Assembly: GCA_964637835.1 (NCBI GenBank)
Contig: CAZWYF010000015.1
Location: 1-64,000, forward strand
Origin: Glo-17 sp964637835
GTDB lineage: Bacteria > Krumholzibacteriota > Krumholzibacteriia > LZORAL124-64-63
Length of the DNA: 64,000 bases
Direction: 5' to 3'
Shown here: positions 16,731 through 24,304 of the stretch, one piece after another
Layout of the letters: every line of letters begins with the position of its first letter
Numbering within the stretch: the stretch's first letter is position 1
The notes under the pieces: model-generated
Told to the model about the DNA's origin: nothing
Databases searched by the model: none
Seen by the model: only the letters and a program-made list of their open reading frames with translations
Position numbers and translations under genes: made by a program

Positions 16731-17618
16731 ATGGCTCGTCACGCTACGCTGAAACACGCTTGCTTCGTTCTGCTGTGCCTGGGGTTGATCTCCGCCGCCA
16801 TGACGGCGCCGGTGCTGGCCCAGGAGGAGGCGGACGAGGACGCCGCGAACCAGGCGCGCATGGAGCGCTACGAGGAGATCAACGCCCCCACCGACTCGCT
16901 CGGGTTCGCGGTCTCGGCCACCGACTCCGCCAACCTCTACGTACCGGTACCCGAGGAGCGCGGCGGGCTGATGGGCATGGTGGAGAACAGCCCCATCGCC
17001 GACACCGGCTTCGGCCAGCTGTTCCTCAAGGGCGGCAACTTCATGTGGTGGCTGCTGACCATCGCGGTCATCGGTCTGGTGTTCATCGTCGAGCGCCTGA
17101 TCACCCTGAGCCGCGCCAAGGTCAACACCCGCAAGCTCATCGGCACGGTGATCACCACGCTGAAGACCGAGGGCGTCCAGGCGGCGGCCGAGGAGTGCCA
17201 GAAGTGGCGTGGTCCCATCGCGGCGATCCTCTACAGCGGCCTGCAGAAGGCCGACCGGGGCGACGAGGCCGTTGAGAAGGCCATCGGCACCGCGGGCGTC
17301 ATCGAGATGAGCTTCCTCGAGCGCGGTCTGGTGTGGATCTCCTCGGTGACCACCACCGCGCCGCTGGTGGGCTTCCTCGGTACCGTGTCCGGTATGATCA
17401 ACGCCTTCGAGGCCATCGCCCAGAGCGACCAGGTGAACGCCAAGCTGGTGGCGTCCGGTATCTCCGAGGCGCTCATCACCACCGCCACCGGCCTGATCAT
17501 CGCGATCCCGACGACCATCGGCTACAACTACTTCGTCTCGGCCATCGACCGCTTCACCATCGAGATGGAGGAGGCGGCCATGGAGCTGATCGAGGCGCTG
17601 GATACGATGAAGCCCTAG
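16731..17618 (+). CDS. exbB: ExbB/TolQ/MotA-family proton-channel protein with signal peptide
   Basis: The inner-membrane proton-channel subunit that powers TonB, 295 residues. A cleavable-looking signal peptide (CFVLLCLGLISAAMTAPVLA, about 12-31) and a periplasmic segment of about 70 residues precede the first conserved helix (WWLLTIAVIGLVFIVERLI). After the cytoplasmic loop, the MotA/TolQ/ExbB core appears (LVWISSVTTTAPLVGFLGTV, then ALITTATGLIIAIPTTIGYN). The ATG at 16731 is preferred to the ATG at 16710 because AAAGGGAG lies about 9 bases before it. ExbB forms with a signal sequence and N-terminal extension are known in other phyla. It leads a tight exbB-exbD-exbD-tonB operon. Confidence 0.9.
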   Translation: MARHATLKHACFVLLCLGLISAAMTAPVLAQEEADEDAANQARMERYEEINAPTDSLGFAVSATDSANLYVPVPEERGGLMGMVENSPIADTGFGQLFLKGGNFMWWLLTIAVIGLVFIVERLITLSRAKVNTRKLIGTVITTLKTEGVQAAAEECQKWRGPIAAILYSGLQKADRGDEAVEKAIGTAGVIEMSFLERGLVWISSVTTTAPLVGFLGTVSGMINAFEAIAQSDQVNAKLVASGISEALITTATGLIIAIPTTIGYNYFVSAIDRFTIEMEEAAMELIEALDTMKP

Positions 17619-17686
17619 TGGCGCTCCGCGTCGCCTGGTCGTCGAGGATCCGGAGTACCGGTTGATCTGGGAGTGAGGAGTCCGGC

Positions 17687-18109
17687 ATGGCCGTGTTCAA
17701 GAAGAAGAAGGGGCGCGGATCACTGGGAGAGGTCACCATGGCCTCGACCAGCGACATCTCCTTCCTGCTGCTGATCTTCTTCATCGTCTCGACCATCTTC
17801 GCCGAGGAGCAGGGCCTGATCATGATCCTGCCGGGCAAGCAGGAGACGCAGGAAGACATCGTGAAGGTGGCGGAGTCCAACATCGCCACGCTGCGCATCA
17901 ACTACGACAACAGCCTGACCCTGGACCGAAAACCCATCGAGATTGCCCAGATCAAGAGCCTCGTCGAGGCGCGCATCCTGGCCAACGAGAAGACCGTGGT
18001 GGTGCTGGAGACGCACCCGGACGCGCATTACGGCATCATGGTGGGTGCTCTGGACGAGTTGAAGCTGGCCAACGCCCGCAAGCTGACCTTGAAGACGAGC
18101 GGGAGGTAG
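17687..18109 (+). CDS. exbD: ExbD biopolymer transport protein (first copy)
   Basis: The product has 140 residues: a short basic cytoplasmic N-terminus (VFKKKKGRG), one membrane helix (ISFLLLIFFIVSTIFAEE) and a periplasmic domain. The essential proton-carrying aspartate of the family is D23 at the start of the helix (TSDISFLLLIFF). ExbD pairs with ExbB to couple proton flow to TonB. The ATG follows a GGAG-type site, and the gene ends 4 bases before the second exbD copy. Confidence 0.9.
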   Translation: MAVFKKKKGRGSLGEVTMASTSDISFLLLIFFIVSTIFAEEQGLIMILPGKQETQEDIVKVAESNIATLRINYDNSLTLDRKPIEIAQIKSLVEARILANEKTVVVLETHPDAHYGIMVGALDELKLANARKLTLKTSGR

Positions 18110-18113
18110 CGGC

Positions 18114-18542
18114 ATGGCCCTCGATTTCAATCGCACCGCGAAGAAGGAGCCGTTCATCCCGACGTCGTCCATGGGCGACATCGTGTTCCTGCTGCTCATC
18201 TTCTTCATGGTGACCACCGTCTTCCGCAAGGAGACCGGCCTGCCCGTGGAGCTGCCGAGGGCGGAGGCCGGCGAGGAAGCCGATCGCGAGCTGGTCTCGA
18301 ACATCTACATCGACCGCGTGGGGCGCATCTCCGTGGACGACCGCATGGTCCAGGTCAAGCACATCGCCGACATCTTCGGCACCAAGATCCAGGAGAACCC
18401 CCAGCTCATCGTGGCGTTCAAGACCGACAATCTGACTCCCTACGGGACGGTGAGCGACGTCATGGAGGCGTTGAAGGAGGTCAATGCCGTGCGCGTCCTC
18501 TTCAACAACGACGTCGAGATCAACCCGCCCGCGAAGTACTAG
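18114..18542 (+). CDS. exbD: ExbD biopolymer transport protein (second copy)
   Basis: The product has 142 residues with the same architecture as its neighbour: a cytoplasmic N-terminus, one helix (DIVFLLLIFFMVTTVFRKE) carrying the conserved D22, and a periplasmic domain (RVGRISVDDRMVQVKHI). Paired, non-identical ExbD proteins next to a single ExbB are common in FCB bacteria and may assemble as a heteromer. It ends just before the tonB ATG. Confidence 0.9.
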   Translation: MALDFNRTAKKEPFIPTSSMGDIVFLLLIFFMVTTVFRKETGLPVELPRAEAGEEADRELVSNIYIDRVGRISVDDRMVQVKHIADIFGTKIQENPQLIVAFKTDNLTPYGTVSDVMEALKEVNAVRVLFNNDVEINPPAKY

Positions 18543-18549
18543 GAGCGCC

Positions 18550-19206
18550 ATGGCGACCGAAACCCACCAGCAGATCGTCTGGTCGGCCAACACCGAGTTC
18601 AAGGCGCAGTACAACAAGACGCTGCGCTGGTCGGTGCTCATCGCGCTGCTCATCACGATCGTGGCCTTCATCGTCTCGCCGGAGATCACCTTCGAGCCGT
18701 ACAAGCTGCGGCAGGAGGAGATCGAGGTGGTGGACATCGAGGATCAGCCCGAGGACTTCGAGCTGCCGCCGCCGCCCCAGGAGGCCCCGCCGCCACCCAA
18801 GGCGATCGAGGCCGCCCCGGACGAGGAGGTCACCGAAGACGTGGACATCGCCGACACCTTCGTGGACTTCGATCAGGCCCTGACCAGCGGCATGCAGACC
18901 TACGACCTCTCCGGCGGCGACGAGGGCTTCGTGGTCAGCCAGGAGAAGCCCACGATCGTCAAGTTCGTCCAGCCGGAGTATCCGGAGATGGCCCGGCTCT
19001 CGCAGATGCAGGGCACGGTGGTGGTCAAGATCCTGGTGGGGCCGGACGGCAACGTCATGGACGCCCAGATCCTCAAGGGGATCCACCCCATGCTCGACCG
19101 CGAGGCCCTCAAGGCCGCGCGCAAGACCCGGTGGAAGCCGGGCAAGCAGCGCAACATCCCGGTGAAGGCCTGGATGGCGCTGCCCTACAACTTCACCCTG
19201 CGCTAG
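18550..19206 (+). CDS. tonB: TonB energy transducer
   Basis: The product has 218 residues. A cytoplasmic N-terminus of about 24 residues precedes a single signal-anchor helix (WSVLIALLITIVAFIVSP). A short Pro/Glu segment spans the periplasm (DFELPPPPQEAPPPPK), and a C-terminal TonB domain follows (VKFVQPEYPEMARLSQMQGT, then VVVKILVGPDGNV and the basic end). The proline region is much shorter than in the E. coli protein. The ATG at 18550 has AGGAG 4 bases upstream. It is the last gene of the exb operon and should energise receptors such as the one at 7672. Confidence 0.9.
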   Translation: MATETHQQIVWSANTEFKAQYNKTLRWSVLIALLITIVAFIVSPEITFEPYKLRQEEIEVVDIEDQPEDFELPPPPQEAPPPPKAIEAAPDEEVTEDVDIADTFVDFDQALTSGMQTYDLSGGDEGFVVSQEKPTIVKFVQPEYPEMARLSQMQGTVVVKILVGPDGNVMDAQILKGIHPMLDREALKAARKTRWKPGKQRNIPVKAWMALPYNFTLR

Positions 19207-19266
19207 CGGCGGCCGGCACGCCGCCATGGCCTGCCCGATCGCGCCTCGCAGGGAACCTCGCACGGC

Positions 19267-19293
19267 CAGGCCGCGTCATCATGACGCGGCCTG
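19267..19293. terminator. hairpin after tonB, possible terminator without T-tract
   Basis: A perfect 12-bp inverted repeat (19267-19278 and 19282-19293) has a 3-base loop between tonB and tolC. There is no run of T after it, so termination is uncertain. It could also be a protein-binding dyad. Confidence 0.4.
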
Positions 19294-19461
19294 TGCCGTC
19301 CCCGGGGCGGGTTCCGGCAACCTCCGGCGTCGAGGACCGTACCAGCGGAGATGGGCCGCCGCTGCGCCGATCAGCACTGGCCAGTCGCCCCCGGGCGGCC
19401 TTAGGATGACCGGGTCCGCCACCCGGCCGGATCACCACCATGTCTCGAGGAGAGCCCTTCC

Positions 19462-20910
19462 ATGCCACACCGCGCCTGCACCCGATCCGCCCTCATCGGC
19501 CTGCTCGTGGCCGCGGCCGCGGCCTTCACCGGCCTGCCGGTCGTGAGCGCCGCCCAGGACATCGACACCGCCGGCGTCCTGACCCTCCGCGACTGCGTGC
19601 GCATCGCCCTGCAGAGCAGCGCCAGTCTGCGGGTCCGCGCGGCGGAGACCGACATCGCCGACCAGGACGTGCGCGCGGCCTGGGGCAGCTTCCTGCCCAA
19701 CCTCTCGGCCTCGGGCTCCTGGAACAAATCGGAGCGCACCGACTTCGACCTCGAGTCGCCCTTCTTCGTGGGCGCGTTCGACACGCTCTACGACTCCGCC
19801 GGCGACATGATCCTGCTGCCCACCACGCGCCAGGCGGGGACGGTGACCGAGGACGTCACCATCCGCTCGACCAGCAAGGACTGGTCGCTGTCGGCCAACC
19901 TCAACCTCTTCGACGGCCTCGCCAACGTGAACCGGCTGCAGGCCGCCCGGGCGAGCCGCGAGGCCAGCCTCCACAGCCGCCAGTACACCCGCGAGCTGGT
20001 GATCCAGAACGTGGCCGTGGCCTATTACAACCTGCTGCGCTTCCTCAAGCTACGGGAGGTCGCGGCCGAGACGCGCGATCAGGCGGCGGCCGAGCTCCAG
20101 CGCACCGAGACCTATTTCCGCCTCGGCAGCGCGGCCAAGAGCGACGTGCTGCAGCAGCGCGTCCGCCTCGAGCAGACCAAGTTCGACCTCGTGGTGGCCG
20201 ACAACCAGGTGGAGAAGGCGGTGGCCGACCTCGCTCACGCCATGAACCAGCCCCTGGCCCGGCAGCTCGACGTGGACACCTCGCCCCTGGAGACCGAGCT
20301 CGCCCTCGAGGACATCGAGCAGCTCTACGCCGAGGCCATGGAGAACCGCCTGGACCTGCAGGCCGCGGCCGCCGACGCCGACGCCGCACACCAGACTGCC
20401 GCGGCGGCCACCGGTGCGCTGTTGCCGCGCGTGGACGTGTTCGCCCGCTATGCGCGGTCGTACAACGAGTCGCCCTACCGCTTCGGCTCGCAGGAGTCCG
20501 AGAGCATCCTCTGGGGCGGGCAGGTGTCCTGGGACATCTTCAATCGCTTCCAGAACTGGACGGGTCGCAGCCAGGCCAGGGCCCGCGCGCGCATCGCCGA
20601 GTACCAGCTGGAGCAGACCGAGCTGGACGCCCAGCTCGAGGTGCGGCAGTACTACAACGCCATGCGCGAGGCCGTGGAGAAGCACAACGTGGCCAGCGAG
20701 ACCGTGGTGCAGGCCGAGGAGGAACTCCGCCTGGCCCAGGAGCGTTTCCGGGTGGGAGCGGGCACGCAGCTCGACCGCATCACCGCCGAGGTGAACCTGG
20801 CCTCGGCCCGGGCCGACGTCGTCCAGGCGGTGTGCGACTACCTCATCGCGCGGGCGCAGCTCTACCGCTCGGTGGGCCGCCTGAACCAGCTGGGACGGGA
20901 TCTGCCTTGA
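19462..20910 (+). CDS. TolC-family outer-membrane efflux protein
   Basis: The product has 482 residues. A signal peptide (LLVAAAAAFTGLPVVSAAQ) is followed by two OEP repeats: LTLRDCVRIALQSSASLRVR near residues 40-60, and a second half with LRLAQERFRVGAGTQLDRIT near 430-450. Long helical stretches with heptad-like Ala/Leu/Glu content fit the periplasmic alpha-barrel, and GSFLPNLSASGSW fits the barrel entrance. The usual family length is about 450-490. GAGGAG precedes the ATG. The next gene, an ABC ATPase, overlaps its stop, but the adaptor (HlyD/MacA type) and permease expected in such efflux operons are not adjacent. Confidence 0.88.
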   Translation: MPHRACTRSALIGLLVAAAAAFTGLPVVSAAQDIDTAGVLTLRDCVRIALQSSASLRVRAAETDIADQDVRAAWGSFLPNLSASGSWNKSERTDFDLESPFFVGAFDTLYDSAGDMILLPTTRQAGTVTEDVTIRSTSKDWSLSANLNLFDGLANVNRLQAARASREASLHSRQYTRELVIQNVAVAYYNLLRFLKLREVAAETRDQAAAELQRTETYFRLGSAAKSDVLQQRVRLEQTKFDLVVADNQVEKAVADLAHAMNQPLARQLDVDTSPLETELALEDIEQLYAEAMENRLDLQAAAADADAAHQTAAAATGALLPRVDVFARYARSYNESPYRFGSQESESILWGGQVSWDIFNRFQNWTGRSQARARARIAEYQLEQTELDAQLEVRQYYNAMREAVEKHNVASETVVQAEEELRLAQERFRVGAGTQLDRITAEVNLASARADVVQAVCDYLIARAQLYRSVGRLNQLGRDLP

Positions 20911-21611
20911 ACGAGGCGCCGCTGATCCGCCTGCGGGACATCCGCAAGACCTACCGGGTGGGTACCCAGGAGGTCCACGCCGTCCGTGGCGTGGACCTCG
21001 ACGTGGCCCGCGGCGAGTACCTGGCCATCATGGGCAGCTCGGGCTCGGGCAAGTCCACGCTGATGAACCTGCTCGGCTGCCTGGACACGCCCACCGCGGG
21101 CGTCTACGAGCTCGACGGCCGCGATGTGTCCGGGCTCAGCGAGGACGAGCTCGCGGCGGTCCGCAACCAGCAGGTGGGCTTCGTCTTCCAGACCTTCAAT
21201 CTGTTGCCCCGCAGCACGGCCCAGCAGAACGTGGAGCTGCCCCTGGTCTACGCCGGCGTGGGCGCGGCCGAGCGCCGGGACCGGGCGGCGGTGGCGCTCC
21301 AGCAGGTCGGGCTGGCCGACCGTGGCCACCACCGGCCCAACGAGCTGAGCGGTGGCCAGCGCCAGCGGGTGGCCATCGCCCGTGCACTGGTGGGCGAACC
21401 CTCGCTCATCCTCGCCGACGAGCCCACCGGCAACCTGGATTCCCGCACCAGCGAGGAGATCATGGCCCTGCTCGGCGAGCTCGACCGCGGTGGCCGTACC
21501 GTCATCCTGGTCACCCACGAGACGGACATCGCCGCGTTCACCCGCCGCATCATCCGGCTCCACGACGGCGAGATCGCCGCCGACGAGCGCCATGAACCCC
21601 GGACGGTCTAG
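20907..21611 (+). CDS. LolD/MacB-type ABC transporter ATPase
   Basis: The product has 234 residues with a TTG start that overlaps the tolC TGA (TTGA). It has Walker A GSSGSGKST (near 40), Q-loop QTFNLLPRSTAQQN, signature ELSGGQRQRVAIARAL and Walker B ILADEPTGNLDS, with an H-loop in LVTHETDIA. The 'LLGCLDTPTAG' and 'NVELPLVYAG' segments are typical of the LolD/MacB/FtsE-like group that works with FtsX-type permeases. No such permease is encoded nearby. The 3' end overlaps the lipoprotein gene by 20 bases, so tolC, this ATPase and the GWxTD lipoprotein are probably one translationally coupled unit. Confidence 0.88.
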   Translation: MNEAPLIRLRDIRKTYRVGTQEVHAVRGVDLDVARGEYLAIMGSSGSGKSTLMNLLGCLDTPTAGVYELDGRDVSGLSEDELAAVRNQQVGFVFQTFNLLPRSTAQQNVELPLVYAGVGAAERRDRAAVALQQVGLADRGHHRPNELSGGQRQRVAIARALVGEPSLILADEPTGNLDSRTSEEIMALLGELDRGGRTVILVTHETDIAAFTRRIIRLHDGEIAADERHEPRTV

Positions 21612-22932
21612 CCGGCGGCGCGGTCGATCCGCGACGCGGCCGGCCGCGCGGGGCGCCGCCAGCCCGGTCGCCCTCCTGGTGGCCGGTGGGGTCTTCGTGC
21701 TGGCCGCGTCCGGCTGCGGACCCGCACCGTCGTTCTCTTCCGATCCGCTGCGCGGTGGGAGGACCCTGGACGCCTGGGTCAGCGTCACCCAGGACTCCAG
21801 CGGGTCCATCCAGCCGGGAGTCACCGTCGCGGTGCCATACCGGTCGCTCATCTTCCGGGAGGATCCGGGCCGCCGCGGGCTGGTCAGCGGCCTCGCACTG
21901 CAGGTGGTGGCGCTGCGCGGCGAGCAGCCGGTGGGCGGCGGGGTGGCCGCGCGCGAGGTCCGCGTGGCCGACCATCCGGACGCCCAGGCGCCGACCGAGC
22001 TGGTGCTCACCGCCCCGCTGCGGATCCGCGGCTCGGAGCCCGTGATCCTGGAGGTGCAGGCGCGGGTCCAGGCCAGCCAGCGCGTCTGGACCCGGGAGCT
22101 CGGCTTCGCGCCGGCCTCGCTCGCCGCCATGCCGGTGTGGATCACGGCGGTCGAGACGGGCCTGCCGGCCGCCGAGTCCGGCGGTCGCCTGCTCTCCTCG
22201 GCGGCGGAGGATCTGGAGCTGGCGGTGACGTTGCAACGTCCGGTGGGTGGGCCTTCCTGGCCGGACACCGGGATCGAGCTGGTCAGCGAGGTCGACGCCG
22301 CGGCCCTGGACCGGCCACGCCGGCGACGCACCGCGGTTCCGCCCCTGGGCGCCGCCGACACCACCCGGGTGATCCACGCCTGGCCGCAGTCGCGCCTGCC
22401 GTTCGGTCGTTCCCGGGTGACGGTGGCCCTGGAGATCCGACGGGACGACGAGGTGCTGCGGCTGCCGCGCGAGCCGGCGCTCGAGCTGGTGAACCTGGCC
22501 ATCCCCTTCGCCGACGAGCGCGCCTGGCGCCGTCACCTGGGCTGGCTGGACGGCCGCTTGCCGTCCGCCGTGCGGGACTCGCTGGCGGCGGTGCCGGCCA
22601 GCGAGCGCCGTGCCGCGTGGTCCGGGATCTGGGCCGCCATCGGCGCTGCGGACGATCGGCCGCCCGAGGCGGCGGAGCGGCGTCACCTGCGCCGGATCAT
22701 CACGGCCGACGATCGCTACAGCTCCTTCGGCCGCGGGGCGCTGAGCGATCGTGGCCGCGTCTACATCCGCTGGGGCGAGCCGGCCCGCGTGGAGACCTTC
22801 GCCGATCCTCATACCGTCGGCGCCACGTGGCAGATCTGGGTCTACCCGGAACGCGGTCGGCGGGTCCTGTTCTTCGACGCCCACGGCTTCGGCGACTTCC
22901 GGCTGCGCCGCGAGGAACCGCTGCTCCCCTGA
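21592..22932 (+). CDS. GWxTD-domain lipoprotein
   Basis: The product has 446 residues. A basic N-terminus and hydrophobic stretch (VALLVAGGVFVLAASGC) end in a lipobox with the acylated Cys at residue 42. The C-terminal part has the GWxTD-family ending: LRRIITADDRYSSFG, SDRGRVYIRWGEPARVETF, then WQIWVYPERGRRVLFFD and GDFRLRREE. The Gly-Trp is absent and only the 'DRGRVYIRWGEP' half of the motif remains. The ATG at 21592 lies inside the ATPase gene (20-base overlap), so expression is coupled. The stop is about 100 bp before the rhomboid gene. The role is unknown; its position suggests an envelope-anchored partner of the TolC/ABC pair. Confidence 0.75.
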   Translation: MNPGRSSRRRGRSATRPAARGAASPVALLVAGGVFVLAASGCGPAPSFSSDPLRGGRTLDAWVSVTQDSSGSIQPGVTVAVPYRSLIFREDPGRRGLVSGLALQVVALRGEQPVGGGVAAREVRVADHPDAQAPTELVLTAPLRIRGSEPVILEVQARVQASQRVWTRELGFAPASLAAMPVWITAVETGLPAAESGGRLLSSAAEDLELAVTLQRPVGGPSWPDTGIELVSEVDAAALDRPRRRRTAVPPLGAADTTRVIHAWPQSRLPFGRSRVTVALEIRRDDEVLRLPREPALELVNLAIPFADERAWRRHLGWLDGRLPSAVRDSLAAVPASERRAAWSGIWAAIGAADDRPPEAAERRHLRRIITADDRYSSFGRGALSDRGRVYIRWGEPARVETFADPHTVGATWQIWVYPERGRRVLFFDAHGFGDFRLRREEPLLP

Positions 22933-23035
22933 CCGGTCGCCCGCAAGCGCCGGTCGCCGCCTCCTGCCGGTGCTCAACTTTCGCCGCCCGCGGCCGATTC
23001 CTCCGGAGACTCGCCAGACTCGCTGCGGAGGCGGC

Positions 23036-24304
23036 ATGTACTTCTGCTGGTTCTATCCGACCGGGCTCGACGTCGAGCGCCGCCGTCATCCCTGGTTGTC
23101 CCTGGCCCTGCTCGGGTCGCTGCTGGCTGTCTTCGCCTGGCAGAACTGGGGGGCGGGGCTGCTGCCGGTGCATCCCTGGTCGCTGATCTTCTACGTGGGC
23201 GACGGCCGGCCCTGGACGGCGGTCTCGGCCCTCTTCCTGCATGCCGGGTGGTTCCACCTGCTGGGCAACCTGATCTACCTCTGGGCCTTCCTGCCTGCCC
23301 TGGAGGACCGGCTCGGGCCCGGCGGGGCGTTGCTGGCGTTCCTGCTCACCGGCGTGGCCGGCAACCTCGCCCATGGCCTGGCGGCCTGGCAGGGGTGGGC
23401 CGGACAGGGCGGTCTGGGCATCCTGGGCGCCTCCGGCGCCATCTCCGGTCTGCTGGGCTACGCGCTGCTGCGCCTGCCGTACGCGCGGGTGACGGTGGCC
23501 TACTGGCTGCTCGCGCCGCTCATGGGCCAGAGCCGGGCCGGCCGGGCCTACCTGCCGCTGCCGGCCGCGGTGGGCCTGTGGTTGCTGCTGCAGCTGGTCA
23601 GCGCCGTGGTGGCGCCCTGGACCGGCAGCGGGGTCTCGTATCCCGCCCATCTCGGCGGCTTCGTCGCGGGCGCGCTTCTTGCCCTGTCGCTCGGTGGTCT
23701 GGGGGAGGGGCGGGCGGAGTCCCACCTGGCCCGGGCGCGCCGTTACCTGCGGCGCGGCGAGGGGTGGGCGGCCGCCGGCGCCTACACCGAGTACCTCGAA
23801 CAGGCGGCGGGCGATCCCGGGGTGCAGGTGGAGCAGGCACGCGCCCTGACCATGGCGGGGGCCGTGCCGCAGGCGCTGGAGTCCTACCGGCTGGGTCTGC
23901 GGCAGGCCGCGAGCGGCGGCCGCTGGGACCTGGCCCTGGAGGCGTACGTGGAGGGTCGACGAGGTCGTCCCGGTCTGGGGCTCGAGGCGGATGAACTGGC
24001 TGCCGTGGCCCATCGCGCGGAGAAGGCCGGACGGCAGGACGTGGCGCTGACGGCCTATCGGGACCTGATCCTGCACGAGCGGAGCCATCCGGCGGTGCCA
24101 CGCGCGTGGGTCCGGCTGGTGCTCCTGCTCCATGCCGACCCCGTCCTGCACGAGGACGCCGCGGCCTGGCTGGTGCGGGCCCGCGCCGAGCTGGGGCCGG
24201 GCGCCTGGCGGGACTACCTCGACCGGGCCCTCATCGGGCCAGCAGCCGCTCGTGGAGCCGACGCGACAGTTCCGTCAGCTTGCGAGCCGGCGCCAGGATC
24301 CTGA
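23036..24304 (+). CDS. rhomboid-family intramembrane serine protease with C-terminal helical (TPR-like) domain
   Basis: The product has 422 residues. The N-terminal about 225 residues form a six-to-seven-helix rhomboid domain. HAGWFHLLGNLIYLWAF carries the conserved His/Asn of helix 2, GASGAISG carries the catalytic Ser (S133), and YPAHLGGFVAG carries the catalytic His (H205). The remaining about 190 residues are Ala/Glu/Arg-rich helices (RRYLRRGEGWAAAGAYTEYL, LTMAGAVPQALESYRLGL) that resemble TPR repeats, probably a cytoplasmic protein-interaction module. GGAGG lies about 5 bases before the ATG. The last 74 bases overlap the oppositely oriented aspartokinase gene, so the C-terminal tail may be poorly constrained. 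Confidence 0.9.
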   Translation: MYFCWFYPTGLDVERRRHPWLSLALLGSLLAVFAWQNWGAGLLPVHPWSLIFYVGDGRPWTAVSALFLHAGWFHLLGNLIYLWAFLPALEDRLGPGGALLAFLLTGVAGNLAHGLAAWQGWAGQGGLGILGASGAISGLLGYALLRLPYARVTVAYWLLAPLMGQSRAGRAYLPLPAAVGLWLLLQLVSAVVAPWTGSGVSYPAHLGGFVAGALLALSLGGLGEGRAESHLARARRYLRRGEGWAAAGAYTEYLEQAAGDPGVQVEQARALTMAGAVPQALESYRLGLRQAASGGRWDLALEAYVEGRRGRPGLGLEADELAAVAHRAEKAGRQDVALTAYRDLILHERSHPAVPRAWVRLVLLLHADPVLHEDAAAWLVRARAELGPGAWRDYLDRALIGPAAARGADATVPSACEPAPGS

